DNA of 41,783 nt from Oceanicola sp. Lineage in GTDB: Bacteria; Pseudomonadota; Alphaproteobacteria; Rhodobacterales; Rhodobacteraceae. Positions 16,564 through 24,729 of the stretch are shown piece by piece. Position numbers and translations under genes: made by a program. How positions within the stretch are numbered: the stretch's first letter is position 1; each line of letters starts with the position of its first letter. A model generated the notes under the pieces. The model was not told the origin of the DNA and did not search any database. It was given only the letters and a program-made list of their open reading frames with translations. Location of the stretch: contig JAKVBK010000027.1 in assembly GCA_022447275.1 (NCBI GenBank), positions 1 through 41,783 of the forward strand, in the 5' to 3' direction.

Positions 16564-17403
16564 ATGGAGCCGCGCCCCAAATCCTTCTACGCCCTGACCG
16601 CCTTTTTTGTCCTGTTCCTGATCTTCCTCTATGGACCGACGATCACCATCGCGATCCTGTCCTTTCAGGGGCCGGGCGGCGGCCTGACCTTCCCGATGCG
16701 CGGGGTCTCTTTGCACTGGTTCCGCGACCTGTTCGAACAGCAGGCCGTCGGCGATATCTGGGGGTCTTTCTACCGCTCCTTCACTTTGGGCCTGATGGTG
16801 ATGGTGACAACTGTGATCGTGTCCGTGATGGGGGGGCTGGCCTTCCGCAAGCGATTTGCAGGCGCAACGATCCTTTTCTACCTCATCATCACGTCACTGG
16901 TGATCCCGTCGATCCTCGTCTCACTTGGTGTTGGTTTGATCTGGTCCCAATCAGGCATGACGGTGCATTGGTCCACGTCAGGCTACGGGGCACAGCTCAC
17001 CTGGACCTTGCCCTTTGGCCTTCTGATCATGTTCGCGGTCTTCAACAGGTTTGACCGCTCCTACGAGGAAGCGGCGCGCGATCTTGGGGCCAGCCCCTGG
17101 CAGGTGATCCGCCATGTCGTATTGCCAATCATTGCCCCCTCGCTGATCGGGGTGGCGCTCTTTGGCTTTACGCTCAGCTATGATGAATTCGCCCGCACCC
17201 TTCTGACATCAGGCAGCTACAACACCTTGCCGCTCGAAATCTTCGGGATGACGACAAACGTGACAACCCCCGTTCTGTTCGCGTTGGGCACCCTGACAAC
17301 CGTGTTTTCCCTGCTGATCATTGTGCTGTTTCTGGCCGTCGTCTGGTTCATGAACCGGGCCCGGGCCCGGCAGGGTTCAGATGCCGGGAAAGGCTTGCTC
17401 TGA
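16564..17403 (+). CDS. ABC transporter permease, PotC-like
   Basis: A 279-residue inner-membrane permease, second half of the pore. ATG 16564 follows AGGAG by eight bases and begins one base after the stop of the previous gene. Hydrophobic helices begin at FYALTAFFVLFLIFLYGPTI; the EAA loop reads EEAARDLGASPWQVIRHVVLPIIAP. Its stop overlaps the racemase start by one base (TGATG), so the racemase is part of the transport operon. Confidence 0.92.
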   Translation: MEPRPKSFYALTAFFVLFLIFLYGPTITIAILSFQGPGGGLTFPMRGVSLHWFRDLFEQQAVGDIWGSFYRSFTLGLMVMVTTVIVSVMGGLAFRKRFAGATILFYLIITSLVIPSILVSLGVGLIWSQSGMTVHWSTSGYGAQLTWTLPFGLLIMFAVFNRFDRSYEEAARDLGASPWQVIRHVVLPIIAPSLIGVALFGFTLSYDEFARTLLTSGSYNTLPLEIFGMTTNVTTPVLFALGTLTTVFSLLIIVLFLAVVWFMNRARARQGSDAGKGLL

Positions 17404-18059
17404 TGACGGTTGTGATCATCAACCCCAACAGCACGGCATCGATGACGGAGGCGATGTTGTCTCAGGCGCGCGCGGCTGCCCCAACCGTGCACTTCGAGGG
17501 GTGGACGTCCCATGCAGGGCCACCCGCGATCCAAGGCCCCGAGGATGGGGCGACCGCAATCCCCCCCTTGCTCGACCTGGTCAGCGCAGCAATCCGCTCC
17601 GGGGCGCAGGGCATCATCATCGGCTGCTTTGACGACACCGGACTGCCAGAGGCCCAGCGCATGGCCAGCTGTCCCGTGCTGGGGATCGGGCAGGCCTCCT
17701 ACCACTACGCTGCCCTGCGCGATTGGCGCTTCAGCGTTGTCACGACGCTGACGGTGTCTGTGCCGGTGATCGAGGACAATATCCGGACACAAAACCTCGC
17801 ACCGTATCTGGGGCGCGTGCGGGCGTCTGATGTGCCTGTACTGGCACTGGAAACAGACACGGACGGGGCCAGCCGCCTGATCGCAGAGGAAAGCAAACGG
17901 GCAGCGGCTGAAGATGGGATCGATGCCGTGATCCTCGGCTGCGCGGGCATGGTGCAGGTGATTGACGACGTGGGCGCAGCGCTTTCCATCCCAGCGATCG
18001 ATCCGGTCGCGTGCACCGTGCGCTGCATGTCTTGGCTGATCGCCCAAGACGGACACTGA
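17403..18059 (+). CDS. Asp/Glu/hydantoin racemase family protein
   Basis: The 218-residue protein has the two-domain racemase fold that uses two cysteines as acid and base. The first lies in IIIGCFDDTG (C75) and the second in VILGCAGM (C180). The start MTVVIINPNSTASMTEAM is the classic hydantoin racemase/DCG1 opening, where the Asn-Pro-Asn-Ser/Thr loop binds substrate. It is translationally coupled to a polyamine-type ABC importer, which suggests the imported compound has a chiral centre that must be inverted before catabolism, such as a D-amino acid derivative, hydantoin or allantoin-like compound. No hydantoinase or carbamoylase is present in the window. A related member, maleate isomerase, belongs to the same superfamily, so isomerisation of a cis-diacid is an alternative. 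Confidence 0.87.
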   Translation: MTVVIINPNSTASMTEAMLSQARAAAPTVHFEGWTSHAGPPAIQGPEDGATAIPPLLDLVSAAIRSGAQGIIIGCFDDTGLPEAQRMASCPVLGIGQASYHYAALRDWRFSVVTTLTVSVPVIEDNIRTQNLAPYLGRVRASDVPVLALETDTDGASRLIAEESKRAAAEDGIDAVILGCAGMVQVIDDVGAALSIPAIDPVACTVRCMSWLIAQDGH

Positions 18060-18157
18060 GCGCCCGTCTCACAGGCGCACAGGAACGACTGGCCGGGCTG
18101 GGCGCGCTGTGACGGTGGAAACCACACCGCCTGCGTTCTGTTTAGGCGCCTCAGGCG

Positions 18158-18604
18158 CTAGACATCCTCCTTAGATGTCTCCGGGTCGAGCTTCTCGAGA
18201 AGATCCAGCAGGCGCTCATAATCCGAAGCCCCCAGCCTGGCTTTGAACCCATCGGCAATCTGTGCGGCCTGTGCAGCGCGGTCGGCGATAACACGCGCCC
18301 CGTTGGCGGTGATGGCAATCATCTGCCTGCGCCGATCGGCCGTGTCGCGCGTCTGTGTGAGCAAGCCCTTCTTGCGCAAGGTTGCGATAATCCGGGTGAG
18401 GCTGGGCAGCAGCAGCCCTGCCCGGCCCGCCAATGTCTTGGTGTCCATTGCGCCAAACTCGTCAAGCACGCGCAAAACCCGCCATTGCTGTTCAGTGATA
18501 CCTGTTTCGGCGAGCATCTCCCGAATGGGTGACATCACACCTTCGCGGGCCCGGATCAACGCCATGGGAAGCGAGCGCACCGTCGAAGGCAAACCGGATA
18601 TCAT
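18158..18604 (-). CDS. hpaR: MarR-family regulator of homoprotocatechuate degradation (HpaR)
   Basis: A 148-residue winged-helix repressor. The opening SLPMALIRAREGVMSPIREMLAETGITEQQWRVLRVL is characteristic of HpaR, the repressor of the 4-hydroxyphenylacetate/homoprotocatechuate meta-cleavage operon in enterobacteria. The recognition helix lies in LAGRAGLLLPSLTRIIATL and the wing in TRDTADRRRQMIAIT. Ligands in HpaR are pathway intermediates such as 3,4-dihydroxyphenylacetate. It is divergent from hpaF, with a 14-base perfect palindrome between them. It converges on the racemase gene, leaving 98 bases in which I see no strong terminator. Confidence 0.9.
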   Translation of the reverse strand: MISGLPSTVRSLPMALIRAREGVMSPIREMLAETGITEQQWRVLRVLDEFGAMDTKTLAGRAGLLLPSLTRIIATLRKKGLLTQTRDTADRRRQMIAITANGARVIADRAAQAAQIADGFKARLGASDYERLLDLLEKLDPETSKEDV

Positions 18605-18692
18605 TCGAAGCCCCCCCTTCTTCAGGCCATTGCGCCCTTTCAGGCTGCGCCATCCCTGGCATCACAGAGCATTTGGGTTTTACAACTCAATT

Positions 18693-18706
18693 GTTAACAT
18701 GTTAAC
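18693..18706. promoter_or_regulatory. candidate HpaR operator
   Basis: GTTAACATGTTAAC is a perfect 14-base palindrome, lying 89 bases from the hpaR start and 8 bases before the hpaF start. MarR regulators bind palindromes of this size. Its overlap with the hpaF ribosome-binding/promoter-proximal region fits repression. The link to HpaR is inference from position and symmetry. Confidence 0.65.
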
Positions 18707-18713
18707 CAAAACC

Positions 18714-19103
18714 ATGCCACATTTCCAGATCGACTATTCCGCCAACTTGGAAGACCTGCTCGACATGGCAGCCCTGTGCGAAGAAATCCGGGCCACAGCG
18801 GCTGGGATCGCTGCGTTTCCAATGCCGGGCATTCGGGTGCGCGCCACCCGCGTGGACCACTTTGCGATGGCAGATGGTGATCCCCGCCATGGCTTTATCG
18901 ACATGTCCATCCGGCTGCGCGAAGGCCGCCCGGAAGCTGTCAAACAGGCCGCTACAGCCGCGATCTTTGCCGCCCTTGAGGCGTTTGTGGCCCCGGTGAT
19001 GCAGACCCGATCCATCGCGATCTCCGTGGAAATGCGCGACATCAACGCTGCGCTTTCGCCGAAAGGCGGATCAGTGCGGTCACATCTGGGGGCGCAGGAA
19101 TGA
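18714..19103 (+). CDS. hpaF: 5-carboxymethyl-2-hydroxymuconate isomerase
   Basis: The 129-residue enzyme is a tautomerase-superfamily trimer that isomerises 5-carboxymethyl-2-hydroxymuconate to its oxo form, third step after homoprotocatechuate ring cleavage. ATG 18714 is selected because processing then exposes the catalytic N-terminal proline (MPHFQIDYSANLED); the more upstream ATG 18699 would bury it. Conserved family residues are seen in GIRVRATRVDHFAMADGD and GFIDMSIRLREGR. It overlaps hpaE by ATGA (19100-19103). No good Shine-Dalgarno is visible; the operator palindrome occupies that space, so repressor binding could directly mask this start region. Confidence 0.9.
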   Translation: MPHFQIDYSANLEDLLDMAALCEEIRATAAGIAAFPMPGIRVRATRVDHFAMADGDPRHGFIDMSIRLREGRPEAVKQAATAAIFAALEAFVAPVMQTRSIAISVEMRDINAALSPKGGSVRSHLGAQE

Positions 19104-20611
19104 CAGCACTTGAGGACAATCGCAAAAAGCTTGAGGGGTATCTTTCTGCGGTACGGGCAGATGGCATTTCCAACCGGATCGCGGGGCAGGATGTGCCCGG
19201 GCAGGGCGGTGTCTTCGCGACACACTCGCCGGTGGATCAAAGCAAGATCTGCGACGTGGCCCTGGGCACAGCCGATGATATCGACGCGGCTGCGCAGGCC
19301 GCCCACGCGGCTTTTGCCCCTTGGCGCGATTTGCCGGCCGCCACGCGCCGAAAGATCTTGATCCGCATCGCAGAAGGCATCGAGGCCCGGGCGGAAGAGA
19401 TTGCCCTGTGCGAATGCTGGGATACGGGTCAGCCGCTGCGCTTTATGGCCAAGGCCGCCCTGCGGGGTGCAGAGAACTTTCGCTATTTTGCAGATCAGGC
19501 AATCCAGGCACGCGACGGACAACACCTGAAATCCCCCACCCTGATGAATGTCACGGCGCGGGTGCCGATTGGGCCGGTTGGGGTGATCACGCCCTGGAAC
19601 ACGCCGTTCATGCTGTCCACCTGGAAGATCGCCCCCGCGCTGGCCGCCGGGTGCACGGTTGTTCACAAGCCCGCAGAGGCCGCGCCCCTGACTGCGCGTC
19701 TGCTGGTGGAAATCGCCGAAGAGGCCGGCTTGCCCCCCGGCGTGCTCAACACCGTGAATGGCTATGGCGAGGTGGCGGGCAAAGCCCTGTGCGCGCATCC
19801 CCGGATCAAGGCCATCGCCTTTGTGGGGGACAGTCAAACGGGCCGCCTGATCATCCGCCAAGGCGCGGACACGCTCAAACGCAACCACCTCGAACTGGGC
19901 GGAAAGAACCCGGTCATTGTGTTCGAAGATGCCGATCTGGACCGTGCCCTCGATGCGGTGATCTTCATGATCTACTCTTTGAACGGCGAGCGCTGCACAT
20001 CCTCGTCGCGGCTGCTTGTGCACGACACGATCCGCGACGCCTTCGAGGCCAAACTGATCGCGCGCATCAACAAGATCCGGGTGGGGCATCCGCTCGATCC
20101 GGACACGGAGCTGGGCCCGCTGATCGATGCCACCCATTTCGACAAGGTCACCGGCTATTTTGACATCGCGCGCGCCGAGGGCGCCACGATCAGCGCCGGC
20201 GGGGCCGCCATCGATGGGCCCGGATACTTCGTTGCGCCCACGCTCTTTACCAACGCCACCAACACCATGCGGATCGCCCGCGAAGAAATTTTCGGCCCTG
20301 TACTCACCTCCATCGGCTTCTCAACCGAGCAAGAGGCACTCGCGCTTGCCAATGACACAGATTACGGCCTGACAGGCTACCTCTGGACCAATGACCTGAC
20401 CCGCGCCTTGCGCTTTACCGACAAGTTGGAGGCCGGCATGATCTGGGTCAATTCCGAGAATGCCCGGCACCTGCCCACGCCCTTTGGCGGGGTGAAATCC
20501 AGCGGCATCGGGCGCGATGGGGGGGATTGGTCCTTTGAATTCTACATGGAGCAGAAACATATCGGCTTTGCCATGGGTTCGCATAAAATCAGCAAGCTGG
20601 GAGCATCCTGA
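19100..20611 (+). CDS. hpaE: 5-carboxymethyl-2-hydroxymuconate semialdehyde dehydrogenase
   Basis: A 503-residue NAD-dependent aldehyde dehydrogenase that oxidises the semialdehyde made by HpaD. Catalytic residues are in place: N167 (TPWNTPF), K190 (VVHKPAE), E265 (LELGGKNP) and C299 (GERCTSSSR). FVGDSQTGRLI, with aspartate after FVG, is typical of the HpaE clade rather than of betaine or generic aldehyde dehydrogenases. It is the length expected for the family and shows no break. Its stop shares one base with the hpaD start (TGATG). Confidence 0.93.
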   Translation: MTALEDNRKKLEGYLSAVRADGISNRIAGQDVPGQGGVFATHSPVDQSKICDVALGTADDIDAAAQAAHAAFAPWRDLPAATRRKILIRIAEGIEARAEEIALCECWDTGQPLRFMAKAALRGAENFRYFADQAIQARDGQHLKSPTLMNVTARVPIGPVGVITPWNTPFMLSTWKIAPALAAGCTVVHKPAEAAPLTARLLVEIAEEAGLPPGVLNTVNGYGEVAGKALCAHPRIKAIAFVGDSQTGRLIIRQGADTLKRNHLELGGKNPVIVFEDADLDRALDAVIFMIYSLNGERCTSSSRLLVHDTIRDAFEAKLIARINKIRVGHPLDPDTELGPLIDATHFDKVTGYFDIARAEGATISAGGAAIDGPGYFVAPTLFTNATNTMRIAREEIFGPVLTSIGFSTEQEALALANDTDYGLTGYLWTNDLTRALRFTDKLEAGMIWVNSENARHLPTPFGGVKSSGIGRDGGDWSFEFYMEQKHIGFAMGSHKISKLGAS

Positions 20612-21594
20612 TGCCTGTGCCCGCGCCTAACCTCTACCCGGTTTTCAACACGGTGCGCGTCAGCCATGCCTATCTGAACGTGCACGATCTTGCCGCCTCA
20701 AAGCAGTTCTACGCTGACACTCTTGGCCTTCAGATCACCGATGAGGATGCAGAGCACGTCTATCTGCGCGCCATGGAAGAACGGGGCCATCACAGCATCG
20801 TTCTACAACAATCTGACCAGCCGGGCACCGTCGAGGCCATGGCCTTCAAGACGTTTGATGAGCGCGATCTGGATGCCGCACACGCGTATTTTGCTTCGCT
20901 GGGCCGGCCGGTGGCGTGGATCGACCGGCCCTATCAGGGGCGCACCTTGCGCACCTCAGACAATTGCGGGATCCCGATCGAATTCTACTACCGGATGGAC
21001 CAGCTCGCCCCCATCCACCAGACCTATGCGCTCTACAAGGGCGTGAAGCCGCTGCGGATCGATCATATCAACTGCTTCAGCAACGATGTGGATGCCTCTG
21101 TCGCCTTCTACAGCAAGTTCGGCTTTCGGGTAACGGAATACACCGAGGACGAAGAAAGCGGCCGGCTATGGGCGGCATGGCTGCACCGCAAGGGCGGCGT
21201 TCATGACATCGCCTTTACCAATGGCACGGGCCCGCGCATGCACCATGTGGCCTTTTGGGTGCCAACACCGCTGAACATCATCGATCTGCTCGATCTGATG
21301 TCGACCACAGGCTACGTGGCCAACATTGAACGCGGGCCCGGACGGCACGGGATTTCCAATGCATTCTTTCTCTATGTTCTGGATCCTGACGGGCACCGCA
21401 TCGAGATCTATTGCTCGGATTACCAAACGGTGGACCCTGACCTTGCGCCGATCAAATGGGATCTCAAGGATCCACAGCGACAAACGCTCTGGGGTGCTGC
21501 GGCCCCCGAAAGCTGGTTCAAGCATGGCTCACCCTTCCTTGGCGTGCCAACACAGGTGCCGGATCTGAAAGCCACGCCAATCATCGCACCATAA
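20611..21594 (+). CDS. hpaD: 3,4-dihydroxyphenylacetate 2,3-dioxygenase (type I extradiol)
   Basis: A 327-residue vicinal-oxygen-chelate enzyme that cleaves homoprotocatechuate next to the hydroxyls, using Fe(II) or Mn(II). Two modules are visible: residues about 15-130 (structural) and 145-270 (catalytic). Metal ligands are H152 (RIDHINCF), H211 (RMHHVAF) and E265 (HRIEIYCSD); H198 (GGVHDIAF) matches the acid-base histidine known as H200 in the Brevibacterium enzyme, and N154 is also kept. This type I enzyme is unrelated to the type III LigB-like HpaD of Escherichia coli, so the cluster has the Gram-positive-style dioxygenase within an otherwise enterobacterial-type pathway. The C-terminal tail WFKHGSPFLGV is also kept as in that clade. 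Confidence 0.93.
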   Translation: MPVPAPNLYPVFNTVRVSHAYLNVHDLAASKQFYADTLGLQITDEDAEHVYLRAMEERGHHSIVLQQSDQPGTVEAMAFKTFDERDLDAAHAYFASLGRPVAWIDRPYQGRTLRTSDNCGIPIEFYYRMDQLAPIHQTYALYKGVKPLRIDHINCFSNDVDASVAFYSKFGFRVTEYTEDEESGRLWAAWLHRKGGVHDIAFTNGTGPRMHHVAFWVPTPLNIIDLLDLMSTTGYVANIERGPGRHGISNAFFLYVLDPDGHRIEIYCSDYQTVDPDLAPIKWDLKDPQRQTLWGAAAPESWFKHGSPFLGVPTQVPDLKATPIIAP

Positions 21595-21651
21595 TGCCCC
21601 GATGCCCCCTGAGGCCGTCACAGCACCACTTTTTGCGCAGGAGCGCCGTAC

Positions 21652-23049
21652 ATGAACTGGGATGAATTCGCCGATTGGAGCCGCCAGATTGCCGATTGGG
21701 GCGCGGCCTATCACAAGAGCCTGCGGGATCGGCCCGTGCGGGCACAAACCGTCTATGGCGAGATTGCGGCGCAGTTGCAGGATGCGCCGCCCGAAACCGG
21801 CGAAGACATGTCGGTGATCCTGGAGGATTTCGAGCAGATCGTGATGCCCGGCATGACCCATTGGCAGCATCCCCGCTTCTTTGCCTACTTCTCTGCCAAT
21901 GCAGCACCGCCCTCCATTCTGGCCGAGCAGTTGGTCAATACGGTCGCCGCGCAGTGCATGCTGTGGCAGACTTCGCCCGCCGCCACCGAGGTGGAAGGGG
22001 TGATGGTGGACTGGCTGCGTCAGGCTCTGGGCCTTGCCGAAGGCTATACCGGTGTCATTCAGGACAGCGCTTCGTCAGCCACCCTGTCTGCCGTGCTGAC
22101 AATGCGGGAACGGGCCACGGGCTTTACCGGCAACCGCGAGGGGCTTTCAACCAAAGGGCAGCTGCGGATTTATTGCTCTGAAGGGGTGCATTCCTCGATT
22201 GACCGCGCCTGCTGGGTGGCAGGCATCGGGCAGGACAATCTGGTGAAACTGCCCACCTCCGGGCCGCGTCACGCCATGGATACTGCCGCGCTTGAGGCCG
22301 CGATTGAGGCCGATCTCGCCGCGGGCCACGTGCCTGCGGGGATCATCGCAATCACGGGCGGTACCGGCGTGGGGGCCAGCGACAGCCTCGCCCCAGTTTT
22401 GGCGATTGCAAAGGCCCATGACCTCTACACCCATCTGGACGCGGCATGGGCGGGCGCCGCCATGATCTGCCCGGAAATTCGCGAAGACTTCTGGGCGGGC
22501 GTCGATGGCTATGACAGCATCGTCTTTAATCCGCACAAGTGGATGGGGGCCCAGTTCGACTGTTCTATCCAGTTCCTGCGGGACCCGACCGCTCAACTCA
22601 ACACCCTCAAGATCGAGCCGGAATACCTGAAAACATCCGGCGATGCGGTGGTGAATTACTCGGAATGGACGATCCCGCTGGGCCGTCGCTTCCGGGCGCT
22701 CAAGATCTGGTTCCTGCTGCGCTCCTACGGCCTTGAGGCGCTGCGCGCGCGGATCCGCAATCACGTGGCCTGGTCTGAGGCGCTGTGCGAGCAACTGCGT
22801 GCCCTCGACGGGTTCGAGATCACCTCGGAGCCGATCCTCAGCTTGTTCTCGTTTCGCTGTCCCGGCGATGACGCCACCCAACAGCGACTGGTCGATGCGC
22901 TCAATGATGATGGCCGGATCTACCTGACCCAAGGGGCGCTCGATGGCCGCAAGGTCATCCGCTTTCAGGTTGGGCAATTCGATACCACGCAGGAAGACGT
23001 GCTGGGCGCATGTGACGTGATCCGCGACGTCTGGGAAGGGCTGGAATGA
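21652..23049 (+). CDS. PLP-dependent aromatic-L-amino-acid decarboxylase-like protein
   Basis: A 465-residue group II decarboxylase, cytoplasmic. PLP residues: lysine K296 (FNPHKWMGAQFDC), D263 (HLDAAWAG), stacking H180 (SEGVHSSIDRA). The mobile-loop tyrosine is Y336 (NYSEWTIPLGRRFR). Loss of the loop tyrosine in plants, or of the stacking histidine in insects, turns such enzymes into aldehyde synthases; both are kept here, so simple decarboxylation of tyrosine, DOPA or a related aromatic amino acid is expected. It has its own ribosome binding site (CAGGAGCG before ATG 21652), 57 bases after hpaD, and overlaps hpaG by ATGA. Its place inside the homoprotocatechuate operon suggests it feeds the pathway through dopamine or tyramine, but no amine oxidase is nearby. 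Confidence 0.9.
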   Translation: MNWDEFADWSRQIADWGAAYHKSLRDRPVRAQTVYGEIAAQLQDAPPETGEDMSVILEDFEQIVMPGMTHWQHPRFFAYFSANAAPPSILAEQLVNTVAAQCMLWQTSPAATEVEGVMVDWLRQALGLAEGYTGVIQDSASSATLSAVLTMRERATGFTGNREGLSTKGQLRIYCSEGVHSSIDRACWVAGIGQDNLVKLPTSGPRHAMDTAALEAAIEADLAAGHVPAGIIAITGGTGVGASDSLAPVLAIAKAHDLYTHLDAAWAGAAMICPEIREDFWAGVDGYDSIVFNPHKWMGAQFDCSIQFLRDPTAQLNTLKIEPEYLKTSGDAVVNYSEWTIPLGRRFRALKIWFLLRSYGLEALRARIRNHVAWSEALCEQLRALDGFEITSEPILSLFSFRCPGDDATQQRLVDALNDDGRIYLTQGALDGRKVIRFQVGQFDTTQEDVLGACDVIRDVWEGLE

Positions 23050-23900
23050 AGTTCGCAACCTTTACCAGCGCAGGGCGTCAGCATTATGGGGCCGTCACAT
23101 CGGAGGGCATGATCGCGCTCGACGGCGAAGTGCCAGACTGGCCCACGCTGTGGGATGCGGTACGGGCCGGTGGGCTTGGGCGGCTCGAACAGGCGGCACA
23201 GGGGCGCGCGCCCACCCACAGGGATTATGCCTTTGACATGGTGCTGCCCGGCCTGCGGCGCATCCTGTGCGTCGGCGTCAACTTTCCCAACCGCAACGCC
23301 GAATACAAAGACGGCAGCGCGCAGCCGCCGCACATGTCGCTTTTCCCGCGTTTCGCCAGCGGCTTTACCGGGCACGACCAGCCCCTGATCCGGCCCCCTG
23401 AAAGCCACCAGCTGGATTACGAAGGCGAGGTTGCGATTGTCATTGGCAAAGGGGGGCGGCGTATCCCGCAAGCGCAGGCCTATGAACACATCGCGGCGCT
23501 GACGATCTGCAACGAGGGCACGATCCGCGATTGGGTCCGTCATGCGAAGTTCAACGTTACGCAGGGCAAGAACTGGGACAGATCTGGCGCGTTGGGGCCT
23601 TGGCTGGTGCCGTTCAAGCAAGCTCAACAGCTGGATGGAGCGCGCATCGTCACCCGCGTCAATGGCGAGGTCCGGCAGGACGACACGCTGGACAGGATGC
23701 TGTTCCCAATCCGCCAGCAGATCGAATACATCTCCACATTCATGGCGCTGGAGCCCGGTGATGTGATCGTGACGGGCACGCCAACCGGCGCAGGCGCCCG
23801 CTTCGACCCACCCCGGTTTCTGGCCCCGGGCGATGTGGTTGAGGTGGAGGTGACGGGCATCGGCACGCTGCGCAACCCCGTCGCGGATGAAACTCCATGA
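23046..23900 (+). CDS. hpaG: single-domain FAH-family decarboxylase/isomerase (HpaG-like)
   Basis: A 284-residue FAH-fold protein. In the homoprotocatechuate pathway HpaG decarboxylates 5-oxopent-3-ene-1,2,5-tricarboxylate and isomerises the product; in Escherichia coli this needs two fused FAH domains (about 430 residues). Here there is only one domain, so either it performs one or both steps alone or as an oligomer, or another FAH protein, for instance 7446-8324, supplies the other half. Metal ligands are E126 and E128 (DYEGEVAIVIGKGG), and the third position is E157 in CNEGTIRDW, where many FAH proteins have aspartate. It is coupled by ATGA overlaps on both sides, to the decarboxylase and to hpaH. 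Confidence 0.8.
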   Translation: MKFATFTSAGRQHYGAVTSEGMIALDGEVPDWPTLWDAVRAGGLGRLEQAAQGRAPTHRDYAFDMVLPGLRRILCVGVNFPNRNAEYKDGSAQPPHMSLFPRFASGFTGHDQPLIRPPESHQLDYEGEVAIVIGKGGRRIPQAQAYEHIAALTICNEGTIRDWVRHAKFNVTQGKNWDRSGALGPWLVPFKQAQQLDGARIVTRVNGEVRQDDTLDRMLFPIRQQIEYISTFMALEPGDVIVTGTPTGAGARFDPPRFLAPGDVVEVEVTGIGTLRNPVADETP

Positions 23901-24697
23901 CCCCGCAGGACCACGCCGCTGCCGCCCAGGCCTTGCTGGACGCCGAAGAAACCGGCAGGCAGATCGGGCTCCTCTCGCTGGACTACCCCGACATGGACAT
24001 GGATGATGCCTACGCCATCCAAATGGCCATTCTTGCCGCCAAGAAAGCTGCCGGGCGCAGCATTATCGGGTGGAAAATCGGGCTGACCTCGCAGGCGATG
24101 CAAAGCGCTCTTGGCATCGACATCCCTGACAGTGGGATCCTCTTTGACGACATGCTGTTTGCGCAGGGCGCAACCGTGCCTCCGGGCCGCTTTATCCAAC
24201 CCCGGGTCGAGGCAGAGATCGCCTTTGTGACCAAAGCGCCTCTGGGTGGGGCAGACATCACCCGCGAGGCAGTCATCGCGGCAACGGACTATGTCGCCCC
24301 CGCGATCGAGATCCTGGACACGCGCATCCAGCGCCAGGACGCGGCCACGGGCCGGACACGCAGCGTGTTCGACACGATCAGCGACAACGCCGCCAATGCC
24401 GGGATCGTTCTGGGCACCGAGCGACACCCCATCGAGGCGGTTGACCTGCGCTGGGTTGGCGCGATCACATCACGCAATGGCGCTGTTGAGGAAACCGGTC
24501 TGGGCGCCGGTGTTTTGAACGATCCTATAGAAAGTGTCATCTGGCTGGCGCGGCGCATGGCCAGCTACGGGCAGAGCATTGCACCCGGGCAGATCATTTT
24601 GTCGGGCAGTTTCATCCGGCCCGTCGAGTGCCCGTCAGGCAGCACGATCACGGCAGATTTCGGAGGCTTTGGCCGGGTGGACGTGGCCTTTGCCTGA
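23897..24697 (+). CDS. hpaH: 2-oxo-hept-3-ene-1,7-dioate hydratase
   Basis: A 266-residue metal-dependent hydratase of the FAH-like HpaH/MhpD group that adds water to 2-oxohept-3-enedioate, giving the substrate of the aldolase HpaI. The family signatures are DAYAIQMAILAAKK, IGWKIGLTS, and the metal site QPRVEAEIAF (E105, E107) with E139 in AIEILDTRI. The C-terminal ILSGSFIRPVECPSGSTITADFGGFG is also typical. The operon stops here; the aldolase HpaI, needed to give pyruvate and succinate semialdehyde, is not found in the window. A strong terminator follows 32 bases after the stop. Confidence 0.93.
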   Translation: MTPQDHAAAAQALLDAEETGRQIGLLSLDYPDMDMDDAYAIQMAILAAKKAAGRSIIGWKIGLTSQAMQSALGIDIPDSGILFDDMLFAQGATVPPGRFIQPRVEAEIAFVTKAPLGGADITREAVIAATDYVAPAIEILDTRIQRQDAATGRTRSVFDTISDNAANAGIVLGTERHPIEAVDLRWVGAITSRNGAVEETGLGAGVLNDPIESVIWLARRMASYGQSIAPGQIILSGSFIRPVECPSGSTITADFGGFGRVDVAFA

Positions 24698-24729
24698 GGC
24701 TTCAGCGCCGCGCGCGCCCTCCAAAATGC

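Noticed and set aside
18734-20137. Minus-strand open frame of 467 codons across hpaF and hpaE
   Set aside because: It is antisense to genes with complete active sites, and the product looks random.
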